A DNA stretch of 39,399 nucleotides from positions 1-39,399 of the forward strand of contig JAPPEG010000170.1 in the NCBI GenBank assembly GCA_028875345.1, in the 5' to 3' direction. Under the pieces are notes generated by a model. That model saw only the letters and a program-made list of their open reading frames with translations, was not told the origin of the DNA and searched no databases. Positions 23,993 through 31,601 of the stretch are shown here, piece by piece; the stretch's first letter is position 1, and each line of letters starts with the position of its first letter. Both the position numbers and the translations under genes were made by a program. The DNA comes from Gemmatimonadota bacterium. GTDB taxonomy: Bacteria > Latescibacterota > UBA2968 > UBA8231.

Positions 23993-24736
23993 ATGAGCAA
24001 CGTTTTGCGACTGAATCTGCGCTCTCAGCGCCTTGCACAAGACGAAGGAGGCCACGCTATCTGGCAGGTGCAGACCAGTACTCAAGAATGGGCGGCGGAT
24101 CAGACTGCGCTCTTGCTGTGCGACGTGTGGAACGGCCATTGGTGTCGTGGTGCGGTCGAGCGCCTCGACGCCATGATCGAGCGCATGGATGCAGTGGTTC
24201 GGGCGGTGCGCGCGGCTGGTGGCCTGATTGTCCACGCGCCTTCGGATACCATGGATTTTTACGCCGATGTGCCAGCGCGTCAGCGCGCGATTGCGGCCCC
24301 CCAAGTTGCGCCGCCGCCCGACGCCGAGCGTCCGGATCCGCCCTTGCCGGTGGATGCCTCAGATCACGGGTCGGATACGGGCGAGACTGAGACCTACAAG
24401 GCTTGGGATCGGCAGCATCCGGGGATTGGGATCGACCAAGAGCGAGATATTATTTCGGATAAGGGGACGGAGGTGTATAGCTATTTGCAGCACCAAGGGA
24501 TTGCCCATCTGCTGATTATGGGCGTCCACACCAACATGTGCGTTTTGCACCGGACCTTTGCCATTAAGCAAATGGTGCGCTGGGGAGTGGATGTGGCGTT
24601 GATCCGCGACTTGACTGACGCGATGTACAATCCGGCCATGCCGCCGTACGTCAGCCACGACGCAGGTACGGGCTTGGTGGTGGAGTTCATCGAAAAATTT
24701 TGGTGTCCGAGCATGGAGAGCAAAGATATGATATAA
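23993..24736 (+). CDS. Isochorismatase-like cysteine hydrolase
   Basis: This is a 247-residue protein of the isochorismatase/nicotinamidase superfamily. The triad looks complete: Asp44 in LLCDVWNGHW, Lys157 in IISDKGTEVY and Cys183 in GVHTNMCVLHR. An insertion of Pro/Asp-rich sequence at about residues 100-140 separates the first two. Members hydrolyse amides, imides or vinyl ethers; the substrate here is unknown. GAGAGGA precedes the ATG. It is the last gene of the 20.9-24.7 kb row. Confidence 0.85.
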   Translation: MSNVLRLNLRSQRLAQDEGGHAIWQVQTSTQEWAADQTALLLCDVWNGHWCRGAVERLDAMIERMDAVVRAVRAAGGLIVHAPSDTMDFYADVPARQRAIAAPQVAPPPDAERPDPPLPVDASDHGSDTGETETYKAWDRQHPGIGIDQERDIISDKGTEVYSYLQHQGIAHLLIMGVHTNMCVLHRTFAIKQMVRWGVDVALIRDLTDAMYNPAMPPYVSHDAGTGLVVEFIEKFWCPSMESKDMI

Positions 24737-24796
24737 TAATATAAGTGGGAGTACATCGCGCCTTATTGACCAAGGTCGCCTATGCACAGGCGATTT

Positions 24797-24830
24797 GCAC
24801 CTAAAAGCAAACCTAAAGGAGGTGCTTTTA
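24797..24830 (+). promoter_or_regulatory. RNA hairpin enclosing the ribosome binding site of the CBM9-like gene
   Basis: TAAAAGCA (24802-24809) and TGCTTTTA (24823-24830) are perfect 8-bp arms. Their loop holds the strong Shine-Dalgarno AAAGGAGG, and the right arm ends on the A of the start codon. An alternative pairing, GCACCT (24797-24802) with AGGTGC (24820-24825), would instead cover part of the Shine-Dalgarno sequence. The two stems share bases and cannot both form. A separate short inverted repeat, TCGCCT/AGGCGA, lies just upstream (24776-24793). A translational switch is inferred, not shown. Confidence 0.45.
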
Positions 24831-25726
24831 TGCGACTCATCAGTACGTTTTGCCTCATGCTGGCCCTCGTGCTGGCTGGCAGTGCCCATGCCCATATCGG
24901 CGAAAAGGTCTTTCTGATCTTCGAGATTCCGGACGCCGATCTGGGGGATCTCGACCTCTTCGATGGGGATATCGCCGACTGGGAGGACGTGGTCGGCGAC
25001 GCTTCGCTCACGCCGGAGGATTTTTTCGCCGATCCAACCGTTGGCGATGGTGCCCAGTACGATCCGGCCGATATGGACTATCGGCTCTGGCTGGGCTGGA
25101 ACAACACCAACAATCGGCTCTACCTCGCGGCCGAGCGCACCGACAATGTGTACATCAACGAGTACGCTGGCGGTGCGCCCGCCTCGGTGTGGCAGCACGA
25201 TTCGGTCGAGTTCATGGTGGATGGCGACCACTCAGGTGGCCAGTACAATTTCGGCAACGACGAGACCATGACCGACGAGGAGAAGGCGCTCAACCAGAAC
25301 CGTCAGGCCCAGAAGTGGAACGCGATTTTCGATTCGCCCGATGGGCGATTTTTGGGCTATCCTGGCCGGGCCGATTGGCTCAACTCACCGCCTCTGAGCG
25401 ATGGTGGCGGCGGGTCGATCGGCGAAGCGCCAACTACGTCGATTCTCGAAATCTACGTCACGCCCTATGATGATATCGTCTTTAGCGACCAAGCGGCCAG
25501 CGTGGCCACGGACCTGGAGCCAGGCCACATCATCGGCTTCCAGATCGCCATGCCGGACTTCGACGAAGCCCCCCAACAGTACCGGGGCTATCACACTCTC
25601 TCCGGCCAAGCGGCGACCTTCCGCTATGCCGAGCGCTTCGTCGATGGCCAGCTAGTCGGTGCCGCCGACGCTACTGCGGTTGAGGACCGGTCGTGGGCGC
25701 GGATCAAGGCGAGTTTTAGCGAGTAG
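24830..25726 (+). CDS. Exported CBM9-like carbohydrate-binding protein
   Basis: This is a 298-residue protein from ATG 24830, which has an ideal AAAGGAGGT upstream; the open frame extends 16 codons further but without support. The signal peptide is MRLISTFCLMLALVLAGSAHA. The mature part resembles CBM9-like beta-sandwich domains: DLDLFDGDIADWEDV, LWLGWNNTNNRLYLAAERTD, DSVEFMVDGDHSGG and LEIYVTPYDD. CBM9-type domains bind sugar chain ends. It probably works in the periplasm or at the cell surface to capture glycans for the importer that follows. A strong terminator follows it, so it is a separate transcript. Confidence 0.85.
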   Translation: MRLISTFCLMLALVLAGSAHAHIGEKVFLIFEIPDADLGDLDLFDGDIADWEDVVGDASLTPEDFFADPTVGDGAQYDPADMDYRLWLGWNNTNNRLYLAAERTDNVYINEYAGGAPASVWQHDSVEFMVDGDHSGGQYNFGNDETMTDEEKALNQNRQAQKWNAIFDSPDGRFLGYPGRADWLNSPPLSDGGGGSIGEAPTTSILEIYVTPYDDIVFSDQAASVATDLEPGHIIGFQIAMPDFDEAPQQYRGYHTLSGQAATFRYAERFVDGQLVGAADATAVEDRSWARIKASFSE

Positions 25727-25744
25727 GTTTTCTTTCTGCTTTTT

Positions 25745-25790
25745 ACCCTCTGCGAGAGAGGCGGCACTTCTCTCGCAGAGGGTGTTTTTA
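25745..25790 (+). terminator. Rho-independent terminator after the CBM9-like gene
   Basis: ACCCTCTGCGAGAG (25745-25758) and CTCTCGCAGAGGGT (25770-25783) form a perfect 14-bp stem, extendable by two more pairs, with a short loop. GTTTTTA follows at 25784-25790. It lies 18 bp after the stop codon. Confidence 0.92.
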
Positions 25791-25831
25791 TGCAAAAGGC
25801 CGTTTATATCAATTCTTTACGAGAGGTTGCT

Positions 25832-25867
25832 ATGACAAACAAGCCTAGAGCAACCGCCGACTTCTAG
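25832..25867 (+). other. Short leader ORF or frameshifted start of the fusion permease gene
   Basis: ATG 25832 has an ideal Shine-Dalgarno GAGAGG (25821-25826) 5 bp upstream, but it encodes only MTNKPRATADF before TAG. The fusion gene downstream has only a TTG start without a ribosome site, in a different frame. The fusion frame is open back to 25849 and there reads NRRLLAVLLK..., so one missing base near 25840-25850 would join this ATG to the fusion gene. It could be a sequencing error, a real frameshift or a leader peptide. Confidence 0.5.
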
Positions 25868-25875
25868 CAGTTCTT

Positions 25876-28173
25876 TTGAAAATAATAACGCCTAACAAAG
25901 TCATCGGCTGGACGACCGTTGTGCTGGGGCTGCTTTGCGGTCCAGTGTCAGCGCAAGCGGCGACTCGCGTTGAAGTGCCCATTTTTGAGGGTGGTGCGGG
26001 ACTGGATTTTTTCTTTTTTGCCGCACGCGAGTACGAAAAGGTCCGTCCCGATGTGCAGATCGATCTCTACGGCGATCCGCGCATTGCCGACAAGGTGCGG
26101 GTGCGGATTCTCGAAGGGACGTTCCCGGAAGTCAGCAACGCAGGTCTCAATTATTGGGCGCTGATCCGCAACGGCGAAATCCTGCCTCTCGACGACTTTT
26201 TGGATGGGCCGAGTTGGGAAGGGGACCAGACTTGGGGCGAATCCTTCCTGCCCGGCAGCCTCGACCGCTATGAGTACGAGGGCAAGATCTACGGCATCCC
26301 CTTCCTCTACTCGGTTTACGCCGTCTGGTACAACAAGAACATGTTTGAAGAGCACGGCTGGGTACCGCCGCGCACTTGGGATGAGTTTTTCGCCCTCTGC
26401 GAGCAAATCCGCGCCGCAGGGGTCTGGCCGCTGGCCTTTCAGGGGCGCTATCCAGGCTATATCGGCGGCGTGACTGACAACGCCTATTATCACCTTGCTG
26501 GCCGCGAGCGGTTCTACGAGCAGAAGGATCTAGTGCCGGGCAGTTTTGCCAATCCCGAATTCGTAACGGCGCTCGGGCTTATTCAGCGCACGGCGCAGGA
26601 GTACTTCCAACCCGGTGCCCTCGGCATGAGCCACACCGAGGCGCAACTCGAGTTTTTCTTGGGGCATACGGCGATGGTCTTTTGTGGCTCATGGCTCAAA
26701 AGCGAGATGATGGGCAAAATCCCCGACGGTTTCCGCTTGGGGGCGTTTAATTTGCCCGTAGTCGAGGGCGGGGCTGGCGAACCTGGTGCCATATATACTG
26801 GTGCCGGGTATTACTTTGTCTTCAAAAACAGCGCCCACCCCGAGTTAGGCGCGGATTTTTTGCGCTTTATGACCTCGCAGGAGATGGCCGGTACCTTTGC
26901 CGAGATGCGCGATGTTTTGGTAGCCGTCGATGGGGCGATGGAGGGGCGGACCAGCGAAGATTTGCAGGACTTGGTGGCGCTGGCGCAGCAGGCGACTACG
27001 AGCTATGGCACTGCTCCGGGCGAGGGTTTCCCGGAGATGGATCAGTTTCTCAACGACGTGCGCTTCAAGATCGTCAATGGGCAGATGACGCCAGAGCAAG
27101 GGGCCAAAGAGCTGGAGTCGGCGGCTGAAGCGGTGCGCAACCGCAGCCAGCAACCGGATCAGATTACCATCCGCCACCTGTGGAAGCCCGCGCTGCTGTT
27201 GGGCCTGTTGACGCTGGCGATGGGCTACTGGTTTTATACGACGGCGCGGCAATGGCGCGAAAGACAGACGGGCCAAGCTCCTCGACCTACTAGCACTGTG
27301 CGTCTGCCTTGGAAGGGGGTGGTGTTCTTCGTCGGTCCGGCCGCGACGTTCTACACGCTCTTCGTGGTGGTGCCCAGTATCAAGTCCTTCGTCTGGAGCG
27401 CGATGCGCTGGGACGGGCTGACCGAGATGGCCTTCGTCGGGCTGTTGCACTTCCAGCGGCTGTTGTTTGAGAGCGACGAGTTCTGGATCGCACTGTCGAA
27501 CAATCTCTTCATCATGTTCGTCATCCCGCTCTGCGTGTTGCCGCTGGCGCTTTTTCTGGCGGTGTGCATCAGCCGCGAGGTGATCGGAGCTAAGCTTTTC
27601 CGCATCGTCTTCTTTTTTCCCAACATCCTCGGCGGTGTAGCAGCGACTCTGCTGTGGATGCACTTGTACAATCCACAGGGCGGGCCGATCAACACGGTGT
27701 TGGTGGCTTTGGGATTGGAGGGGTTTGAGGGGTTTGCTTGGCTGGCGCAGGACAATCTTTACTGGGCGCTGATACCCATGTCGATTTGGGGCGCGGCTGG
27801 GTTTAACATGGTGCTTTTTTTGGCGGCGATGGAGAGCATTCCGCAGAGCATGTACGAGGCGGCCGACATCGACGGGGCCTCGGCTTGGCGGCAGTTTTGG
27901 TCGATTACTGTGCCGCTGATTTGGGAGGTGTTGTCGATAGCGATTGTGTTTATGATCATCGGCGGGATGAAGGCGTTTGAGGTGATTTGGCTGCTGACCA
28001 ATCAGCGGCCGACGACCGACAACCACGTGATTGGCACGCGGATGGTGCAGGCGATGTTTACTGAGTTTAAGGTGGGGGAGGCTACGGCGATTGCCGTGCT
28101 GCTCTTTTTGATCGTCTTCTTTGGCACTACCGCGACCTTGCGCGCAATGAAGCGCGAAGCTGTGGAGTTTTGA
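25876..28173 (+). CDS. Fusion of sugar ABC solute-binding protein and MalF-type permease
   Basis: This is a 765-residue single polypeptide. Residues ~10-28 are a signal peptide or first membrane anchor (VIGWTTVVLGLLCGPVSAQA). Residues 30-430 are a family 1 solute-binding protein: YEKVRPDVQIDLYGDP, YGIPFLYSVYAVWYNKNMFEEHGW, PRTWDEFFALCEQI and TGAGYYFVFKNSAHPE. A membrane helix at ~437-455 and a basic/Pro linker (457-478) bring the chain back to the cytoplasm. Residues ~480-760 are a MalF-type permease with the EAA loop YEAADIDGASAWRQFWSITVPLI at ~660-682. The receptor is thus tethered to its own channel, as in OpuA- or GlnP-type importers but in the MalE/MalF family. The TTG start is doubtful (see the leader at 25832). 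It is coupled to the MalG-type gene. Confidence 0.88.
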   Translation: MKIITPNKVIGWTTVVLGLLCGPVSAQAATRVEVPIFEGGAGLDFFFFAAREYEKVRPDVQIDLYGDPRIADKVRVRILEGTFPEVSNAGLNYWALIRNGEILPLDDFLDGPSWEGDQTWGESFLPGSLDRYEYEGKIYGIPFLYSVYAVWYNKNMFEEHGWVPPRTWDEFFALCEQIRAAGVWPLAFQGRYPGYIGGVTDNAYYHLAGRERFYEQKDLVPGSFANPEFVTALGLIQRTAQEYFQPGALGMSHTEAQLEFFLGHTAMVFCGSWLKSEMMGKIPDGFRLGAFNLPVVEGGAGEPGAIYTGAGYYFVFKNSAHPELGADFLRFMTSQEMAGTFAEMRDVLVAVDGAMEGRTSEDLQDLVALAQQATTSYGTAPGEGFPEMDQFLNDVRFKIVNGQMTPEQGAKELESAAEAVRNRSQQPDQITIRHLWKPALLLGLLTLAMGYWFYTTARQWRERQTGQAPRPTSTVRLPWKGVVFFVGPAATFYTLFVVVPSIKSFVWSAMRWDGLTEMAFVGLLHFQRLLFESDEFWIALSNNLFIMFVIPLCVLPLALFLAVCISREVIGAKLFRIVFFFPNILGGVAATLLWMHLYNPQGGPINTVLVALGLEGFEGFAWLAQDNLYWALIPMSIWGAAGFNMVLFLAAMESIPQSMYEAADIDGASAWRQFWSITVPLIWEVLSIAIVFMIIGGMKAFEVIWLLTNQRPTTDNHVIGTRMVQAMFTEFKVGEATAIAVLLFLIVFFGTTATLRAMKREAVEF

Positions 28174-28175
28174 AC

Positions 28176-29033
28176 ATGGCGGAACAAGAAAAATTTTCTT
28201 TTGCCAAACCTTTCGTCTATTTGGCGCTATGCGGCTATCTGACGGTTGTGGTCTATCCGATGCTGTGGCTGTTGTACACTTCGCTGAAGACCGACCGCGA
28301 GATTTTTCTCAACCCTTTCAGTTTGCCCGAGCTTGGCGATCTGCAATGGATCAACTTTACCAACGCTTGGACTAAAGGGCACTTCGGCGACTACTTCTTC
28401 AACAGCGTCTTTTTGACCATCTCGACGGTGGCGGTTTCCATGCTGTTAGCGGCAATGGCGGCCTATGCGCTGGCGCGCTTTCGCTTCTTTGGGGTGAGGC
28501 CGATGTTTTTCTACTTCTTGGCCGGGCTGATGATTCCGTTGCAACTGTCGATTGTGCCGCTCTTTTTTCAGATGAAGGACTTTGGGCTGCTCAATTCGCG
28601 GCTGGGCATTCTGATAGTCTATGTGGCCTTTGGGATGCCGTTTGCCATCTTTATCCTCACGGGGTTTTTCAAGTCTTTGCCCTCTGGGTTGCACGAGTCG
28701 GCGCTGATCGATGGGGCGGGAGAGTTTCGGGCGTTTTGGTCGATTATGTTGCCGTTGGCGCGGCCGGGGCTTATTACGGTGGGCATCTTCGCCTTTTTGG
28801 GGACTTGGAACGAGTTTTTTATGGCCTTTATGTTCCTGTCCGGGGAAGGGTCGCAGGCGTTGCGCACGCTGCCGTTGGGGCTGGCCAACATCACTATTGT
28901 CAGTCAGTATCGCAGCGATTGGGGCATGGCTTTTGCCGGGTTGGTGCTGATTATGGCTCCGACGATGTTGGTGTATGCTTTTTTGCAGCAATACTTGACG
29001 AAGGGGATTACTGTTGGGGCGCTTAAGGGGTAG
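28176..29033 (+). CDS. Sugar ABC transporter permease, MalG type (partner of the fusion)
   Basis: This is a 285-residue permease with six helices. After the first helix it reads VVVYPMLWLLYTSLKTDREIF. The EAA loop is LHESALIDGAGEFRAFWSIMLPLA and the tail is YLTKGITVGALKG. ATG 28176 has GGAG about 9 bp upstream; TTG 28170 overlaps the previous stop and is less likely. With the fusion protein it makes a two-gene importer lacking only the ATPase. Confidence 0.9.
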   Translation: MAEQEKFSFAKPFVYLALCGYLTVVVYPMLWLLYTSLKTDREIFLNPFSLPELGDLQWINFTNAWTKGHFGDYFFNSVFLTISTVAVSMLLAAMAAYALARFRFFGVRPMFFYFLAGLMIPLQLSIVPLFFQMKDFGLLNSRLGILIVYVAFGMPFAIFILTGFFKSLPSGLHESALIDGAGEFRAFWSIMLPLARPGLITVGIFAFLGTWNEFFMAFMFLSGEGSQALRTLPLGLANITIVSQYRSDWGMAFAGLVLIMAPTMLVYAFLQQYLTKGITVGALKG

Positions 29034-29177
29034 AAGGGCTGGGAGCGATATTGCTGGTGACAGCTTTGGCTACGAACGAGAACGGAGACATGGGTAACAT
29101 CATTTGTGGATACTATGTCGGGGCTACGGGCGTTGACCCGAAAAAGTGGAACTTTCGCACACCGATAATGTAGGACA

Positions 29178-30515
29178 TCAGACCCGGTTATTCCGCATTT
29201 TCTGGAGTTCTTTAGCGACTAAGTCAAACGATAATCTGGAAAAGTTGAACTTCTCATAGAGTCGCTGCAGAAGAGGATGAAGAAACTCAGCAAGATTGTC
29301 TTGCACCTGTTGCTGAGTGATTTGCCCCGTCAATGTGACTTCATCCGTGCTACTGGAAGAGACCATAAGGAAAGATGGTAAGAGGCGGCTCCAGGGGGGC
29401 GTTCTAAGGCACCTACCCTCCAGTCCTGTGAAACGGCAGTGAATGGCAATTTGATTGACCTCTTCAAATGTTTCCGCCAAGCGACTTGCAAATAACAGAC
29501 CCTCGCCAATACTCAAAACCGGGGTGGTGGTATAAACCACGCGGCCGGGCTCATTACCTTGCTCGTCTTCAAAGTATCCGCAGATCGTGTAGAGTTTCCC
29601 ATCGAGTGATACCCGCCAGAAATCGCAAAGGTATGAATTTTCGGCTCTACGGCCATTGTGAGCTGGTCCTCCGAGCCATGCTTCCACAAAATCTTCGTGA
29701 GGATATGGATTCCAGCCAGGAACTTGTATATCTAAGAATGGGGGCCACCCTGATAATTTTGTTCGCCTCGCGACACTAAGCCGATCTTGAAGTTCTATGA
29801 GATCATTCACTGGTGTCGCACCTACCAAAGAAAAAGCCATTTCGTAGTAGCCATGCGGAAACCGTGCTGGAGAATTGTCAGGCTCATCCGATACCAATTC
29901 CTCCCAACGACCACGAGCCGAGGTGCAATAATCTCGTAGATCGTCGAGCGCGGTTGGTATCGAGTTCGGCGTTTCTACACGCCCTGTGACTATCGAGCGG
30001 ATCGCTTCTAGCAGCTCATCTTGGTTAGCCCTCACGCAGCGATTGAGCAAAGTGCGCCATTCTTCTGATGTCCGAGGGTCCTCGCTGTTAGGACCTGGCT
30101 TCCGAATGTAGCAACGGTTTTGGGCGATGACTCCTTGGCACTCTCTTCTGCTCATCACGGGTACAGTAGCACTGGGGATAATGACAATTGGATGCGGCAC
30201 ATGTGTGTCTGGATGCGACTCAACATGCATCGCACATTGAAAATTTGGTTCGGCATATAAGTGCACTGCCGCGTTTACCGAGTCTTGTGTTATTTCTGGA
30301 ATTTCCTCTGGCCGTGGCTGTGATTCGAGGATTTGTCCCTGCTCTGCAAAGCCAATGACGATGTACCCGCCACCATGGTTGGCCAACGCAATTGCAGCCT
30401 TCGCCAGAGTGGCCTTATGCTCTTTGAGCGTCAGATCTAGCCAATCCTTGTACTCGGAGGCAAGATCTTCTCTCGGTTCGGTAATAAGTGGTAGAAGGTC
30501 TTCTCTTGAAGCCAT
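29178..30515 (-). CDS. AlbA_2 (Schlafen-type) domain protein
   Basis: This is a 445-residue protein. Residues ~15-150 match the AlbA_2/Schlafen nucleic-acid-binding domain: ASEYKDWLDL, KATLAKAAIALANHGGGYIVIGFAE, and a RECQGVIAQNRCYIRKPGPNSE tail. The remaining ~290 residues are alpha/beta without a match I can name. Such proteins are found as stand-alone regulators and in anti-phage contexts. A 65-residue gene lies 5 bp upstream and forms an operon with it. The preceding 29034-29177 gap shows nothing clear. Confidence 0.75.
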   Translation of the reverse strand: MASREDLLPLITEPREDLASEYKDWLDLTLKEHKATLAKAAIALANHGGGYIVIGFAEQGQILESQPRPEEIPEITQDSVNAAVHLYAEPNFQCAMHVESHPDTHVPHPIVIIPSATVPVMSRRECQGVIAQNRCYIRKPGPNSEDPRTSEEWRTLLNRCVRANQDELLEAIRSIVTGRVETPNSIPTALDDLRDYCTSARGRWEELVSDEPDNSPARFPHGYYEMAFSLVGATPVNDLIELQDRLSVARRTKLSGWPPFLDIQVPGWNPYPHEDFVEAWLGGPAHNGRRAENSYLCDFWRVSLDGKLYTICGYFEDEQGNEPGRVVYTTTPVLSIGEGLLFASRLAETFEEVNQIAIHCRFTGLEGRCLRTPPWSRLLPSFLMVSSSSTDEVTLTGQITQQQVQDNLAEFLHPLLQRLYEKFNFSRLSFDLVAKELQKMRNNRV

Positions 30516-30520
30516 GTTGT

Positions 30521-30718
30521 TTACTGCCTTCCAGTCGTTAGAGATTCATACTCGCGCAACTCATCTTCTAGGTCGGCGATTTGGCTGCTCAGGGACTCGC
30601 GCTGCGCCTTGACAATAAGCGGATTTACTCCGTCGGCCTCGCCAAGGCTTTGCAAGGTCTGTGAGAACCGGTTTGCCTGCGCTTTGGTGAGCCGATATTG
30701 CCTTTCGTTCTTGATCAT
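30521..30718 (-). CDS. Small coiled-coil protein, antitoxin-like N-terminal type
   Basis: This is a 65-residue charged helical protein beginning MIKNERQYRLTKAQANRF with a heptad-like C-terminal half (SSQIADLEDELREYESL). Similar openings (MIKNERQY-x-TK-Q) head many HTH antitoxin-like proteins, but here no HTH follows. GGGAGG lies 7 bp before the ATG, so translation should be efficient. The gene is 5 bp before the AlbA_2 gene, so the two form a two-gene unit; the partnership suggests a regulator or antitoxin for it (inference). Confidence 0.7.
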   Translation of the reverse strand: MIKNERQYRLTKAQANRFSQTLQSLGEADGVNPLIVKAQRESLSSQIADLEDELREYESLTTGRQ

Positions 30719-30768
30719 TGGAAGCCTCCCAAGTCTAGGGCAGTAATCTCTTTAGATATGTCGATTTC

Positions 30769-31200
30769 TCAGGACGCCTCGGGAAAAACAGTAAAGCCTT
30801 CTCGATAGGCCACGTCACAGAGACGTTGATCAAACGACACAAAGCCCTGTCCTGTTGTGAGCCCCTGACACCACAGGATGGCGGCGGCCAGTTGCAACGC
30901 ATCCGCTGCCCGCAACGGATGCACGGCTAGTAACCGCTCGGCCGTACTGCGTAACGCCTCACTCGGCTGCATCTCAGTCCAAGTTTGCATCAGGGTGTGC
31001 AATATATGGCGAGCGGCGCGTTCGTCAGCGGGTGCCAAACTGCCCTCTCGTACTTGGCGCATCAGGGCGGAAATAGACTCAGTGCGCGTGCCCCACCAAA
31101 CGACCATGGACGGATCCTCGACGAGGATCTCTTGTACCGCAGCCGAGTTAGGCTCCTGCACACACAGCGGTACCACAGCCGACGTATCCCAAAATTTCAC
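30769..31200 (-). CDS. PIN-domain toxin (VapC-like)
   Basis: This is a 143-residue PIN nuclease from GTG 31200, which overlaps the stop of the antitoxin gene as GTGA; the longer frame from 31275 adds 25 residues with no PIN similarity. The motif VKFWDTSAVVPL carries the first catalytic Asp, a Glu lies in TRTESISALMR, and LRAADALQLAAAI and FVSFDQRLCDVA give the remaining acidic residues. It should be an RNase held in check by the Phd/YefM-type partner. Confidence 0.88.
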   Translation of the reverse strand: MKFWDTSAVVPLCVQEPNSAAVQEILVEDPSMVVWWGTRTESISALMRQVREGSLAPADERAARHILHTLMQTWTEMQPSEALRSTAERLLAVHPLRAADALQLAAAILWCQGLTTGQGFVSFDQRLCDVAYREGFTVFPEAS

Positions 31201-31487
31201 CAGCCTTCCTCCCGCTCGCGCAAGACCGCCGAACGCACGGCTGCCTGAGGATCGGCAGGACGCGGCAGGTCCCAAAAATCCTCTGGTAAGGACTTCTCAC
31301 CGCGCTTGAGCAGGCCCTTTTCTTCTAGGTCTCTCAAGTGCTCAGGGAGGGGCACAGGACTGGCGAGGGGGAGTAAACGAGCAATGGGACGGCCATGCTC
31401 GGTGATTACTACCTCTTCACCAGCTTTAACTTGACGCAAGTAGGCGCTCAACGACATTTTGAGTTGTGATACCGTCGTGGTTTGCAT
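31197..31487 (-). CDS. Phd/YefM-type antitoxin
   Basis: This is a 96-residue protein. The N-terminal half matches Phd/YefM DNA-binding domains: TTVSQLKMSLSAYLRQVKAGEEVVITEHGRPIARLLP. The C-terminal half (LEEKGLLKRGEKSLPEDFWDLP) is the toxin-binding tail typical of antitoxins of PIN toxins. AAAGGA precedes the ATG by 6 bp. An AT-rich region upstream (31500-31600) should hold the promoter, but I see no clean -35/-10 pair. Confidence 0.88.
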   Translation of the reverse strand: MQTTTVSQLKMSLSAYLRQVKAGEEVVITEHGRPIARLLPLASPVPLPEHLRDLEEKGLLKRGEKSLPEDFWDLPRPADPQAAVRSAVLREREEGW

Positions 31488-31601
31488 GAAATGTCCTTTC
31501 TAGTTAATTCCTTTAGACCAATATAGTCAAATTATATCATCGAGCAATTATCGCACAGTATATCAAAGCTTTATTCCAACATATTGGATCAAGGCGATAG
31601 C

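Noticed and set aside
24730-24745. TATAAT-like promoter box before the CBM9-like gene
   Set aside because: A TATAAT match exists at 24732-24737, but no acceptable -35 box lies at the right distance.
26845-28026. Long minus-strand open frame (393 codons) opposite the fusion permease
   Set aside because: It is antisense to a clear coding region, is rich in His/Arg/Gln as expected from reading a membrane protein gene backwards, and matches no family.
29034-29177. Possible small RNA or tRNA in the gap after the MalG-type gene
   Set aside because: I could not find a cloverleaf, a T-loop motif or a convincing hairpin with a T-run.
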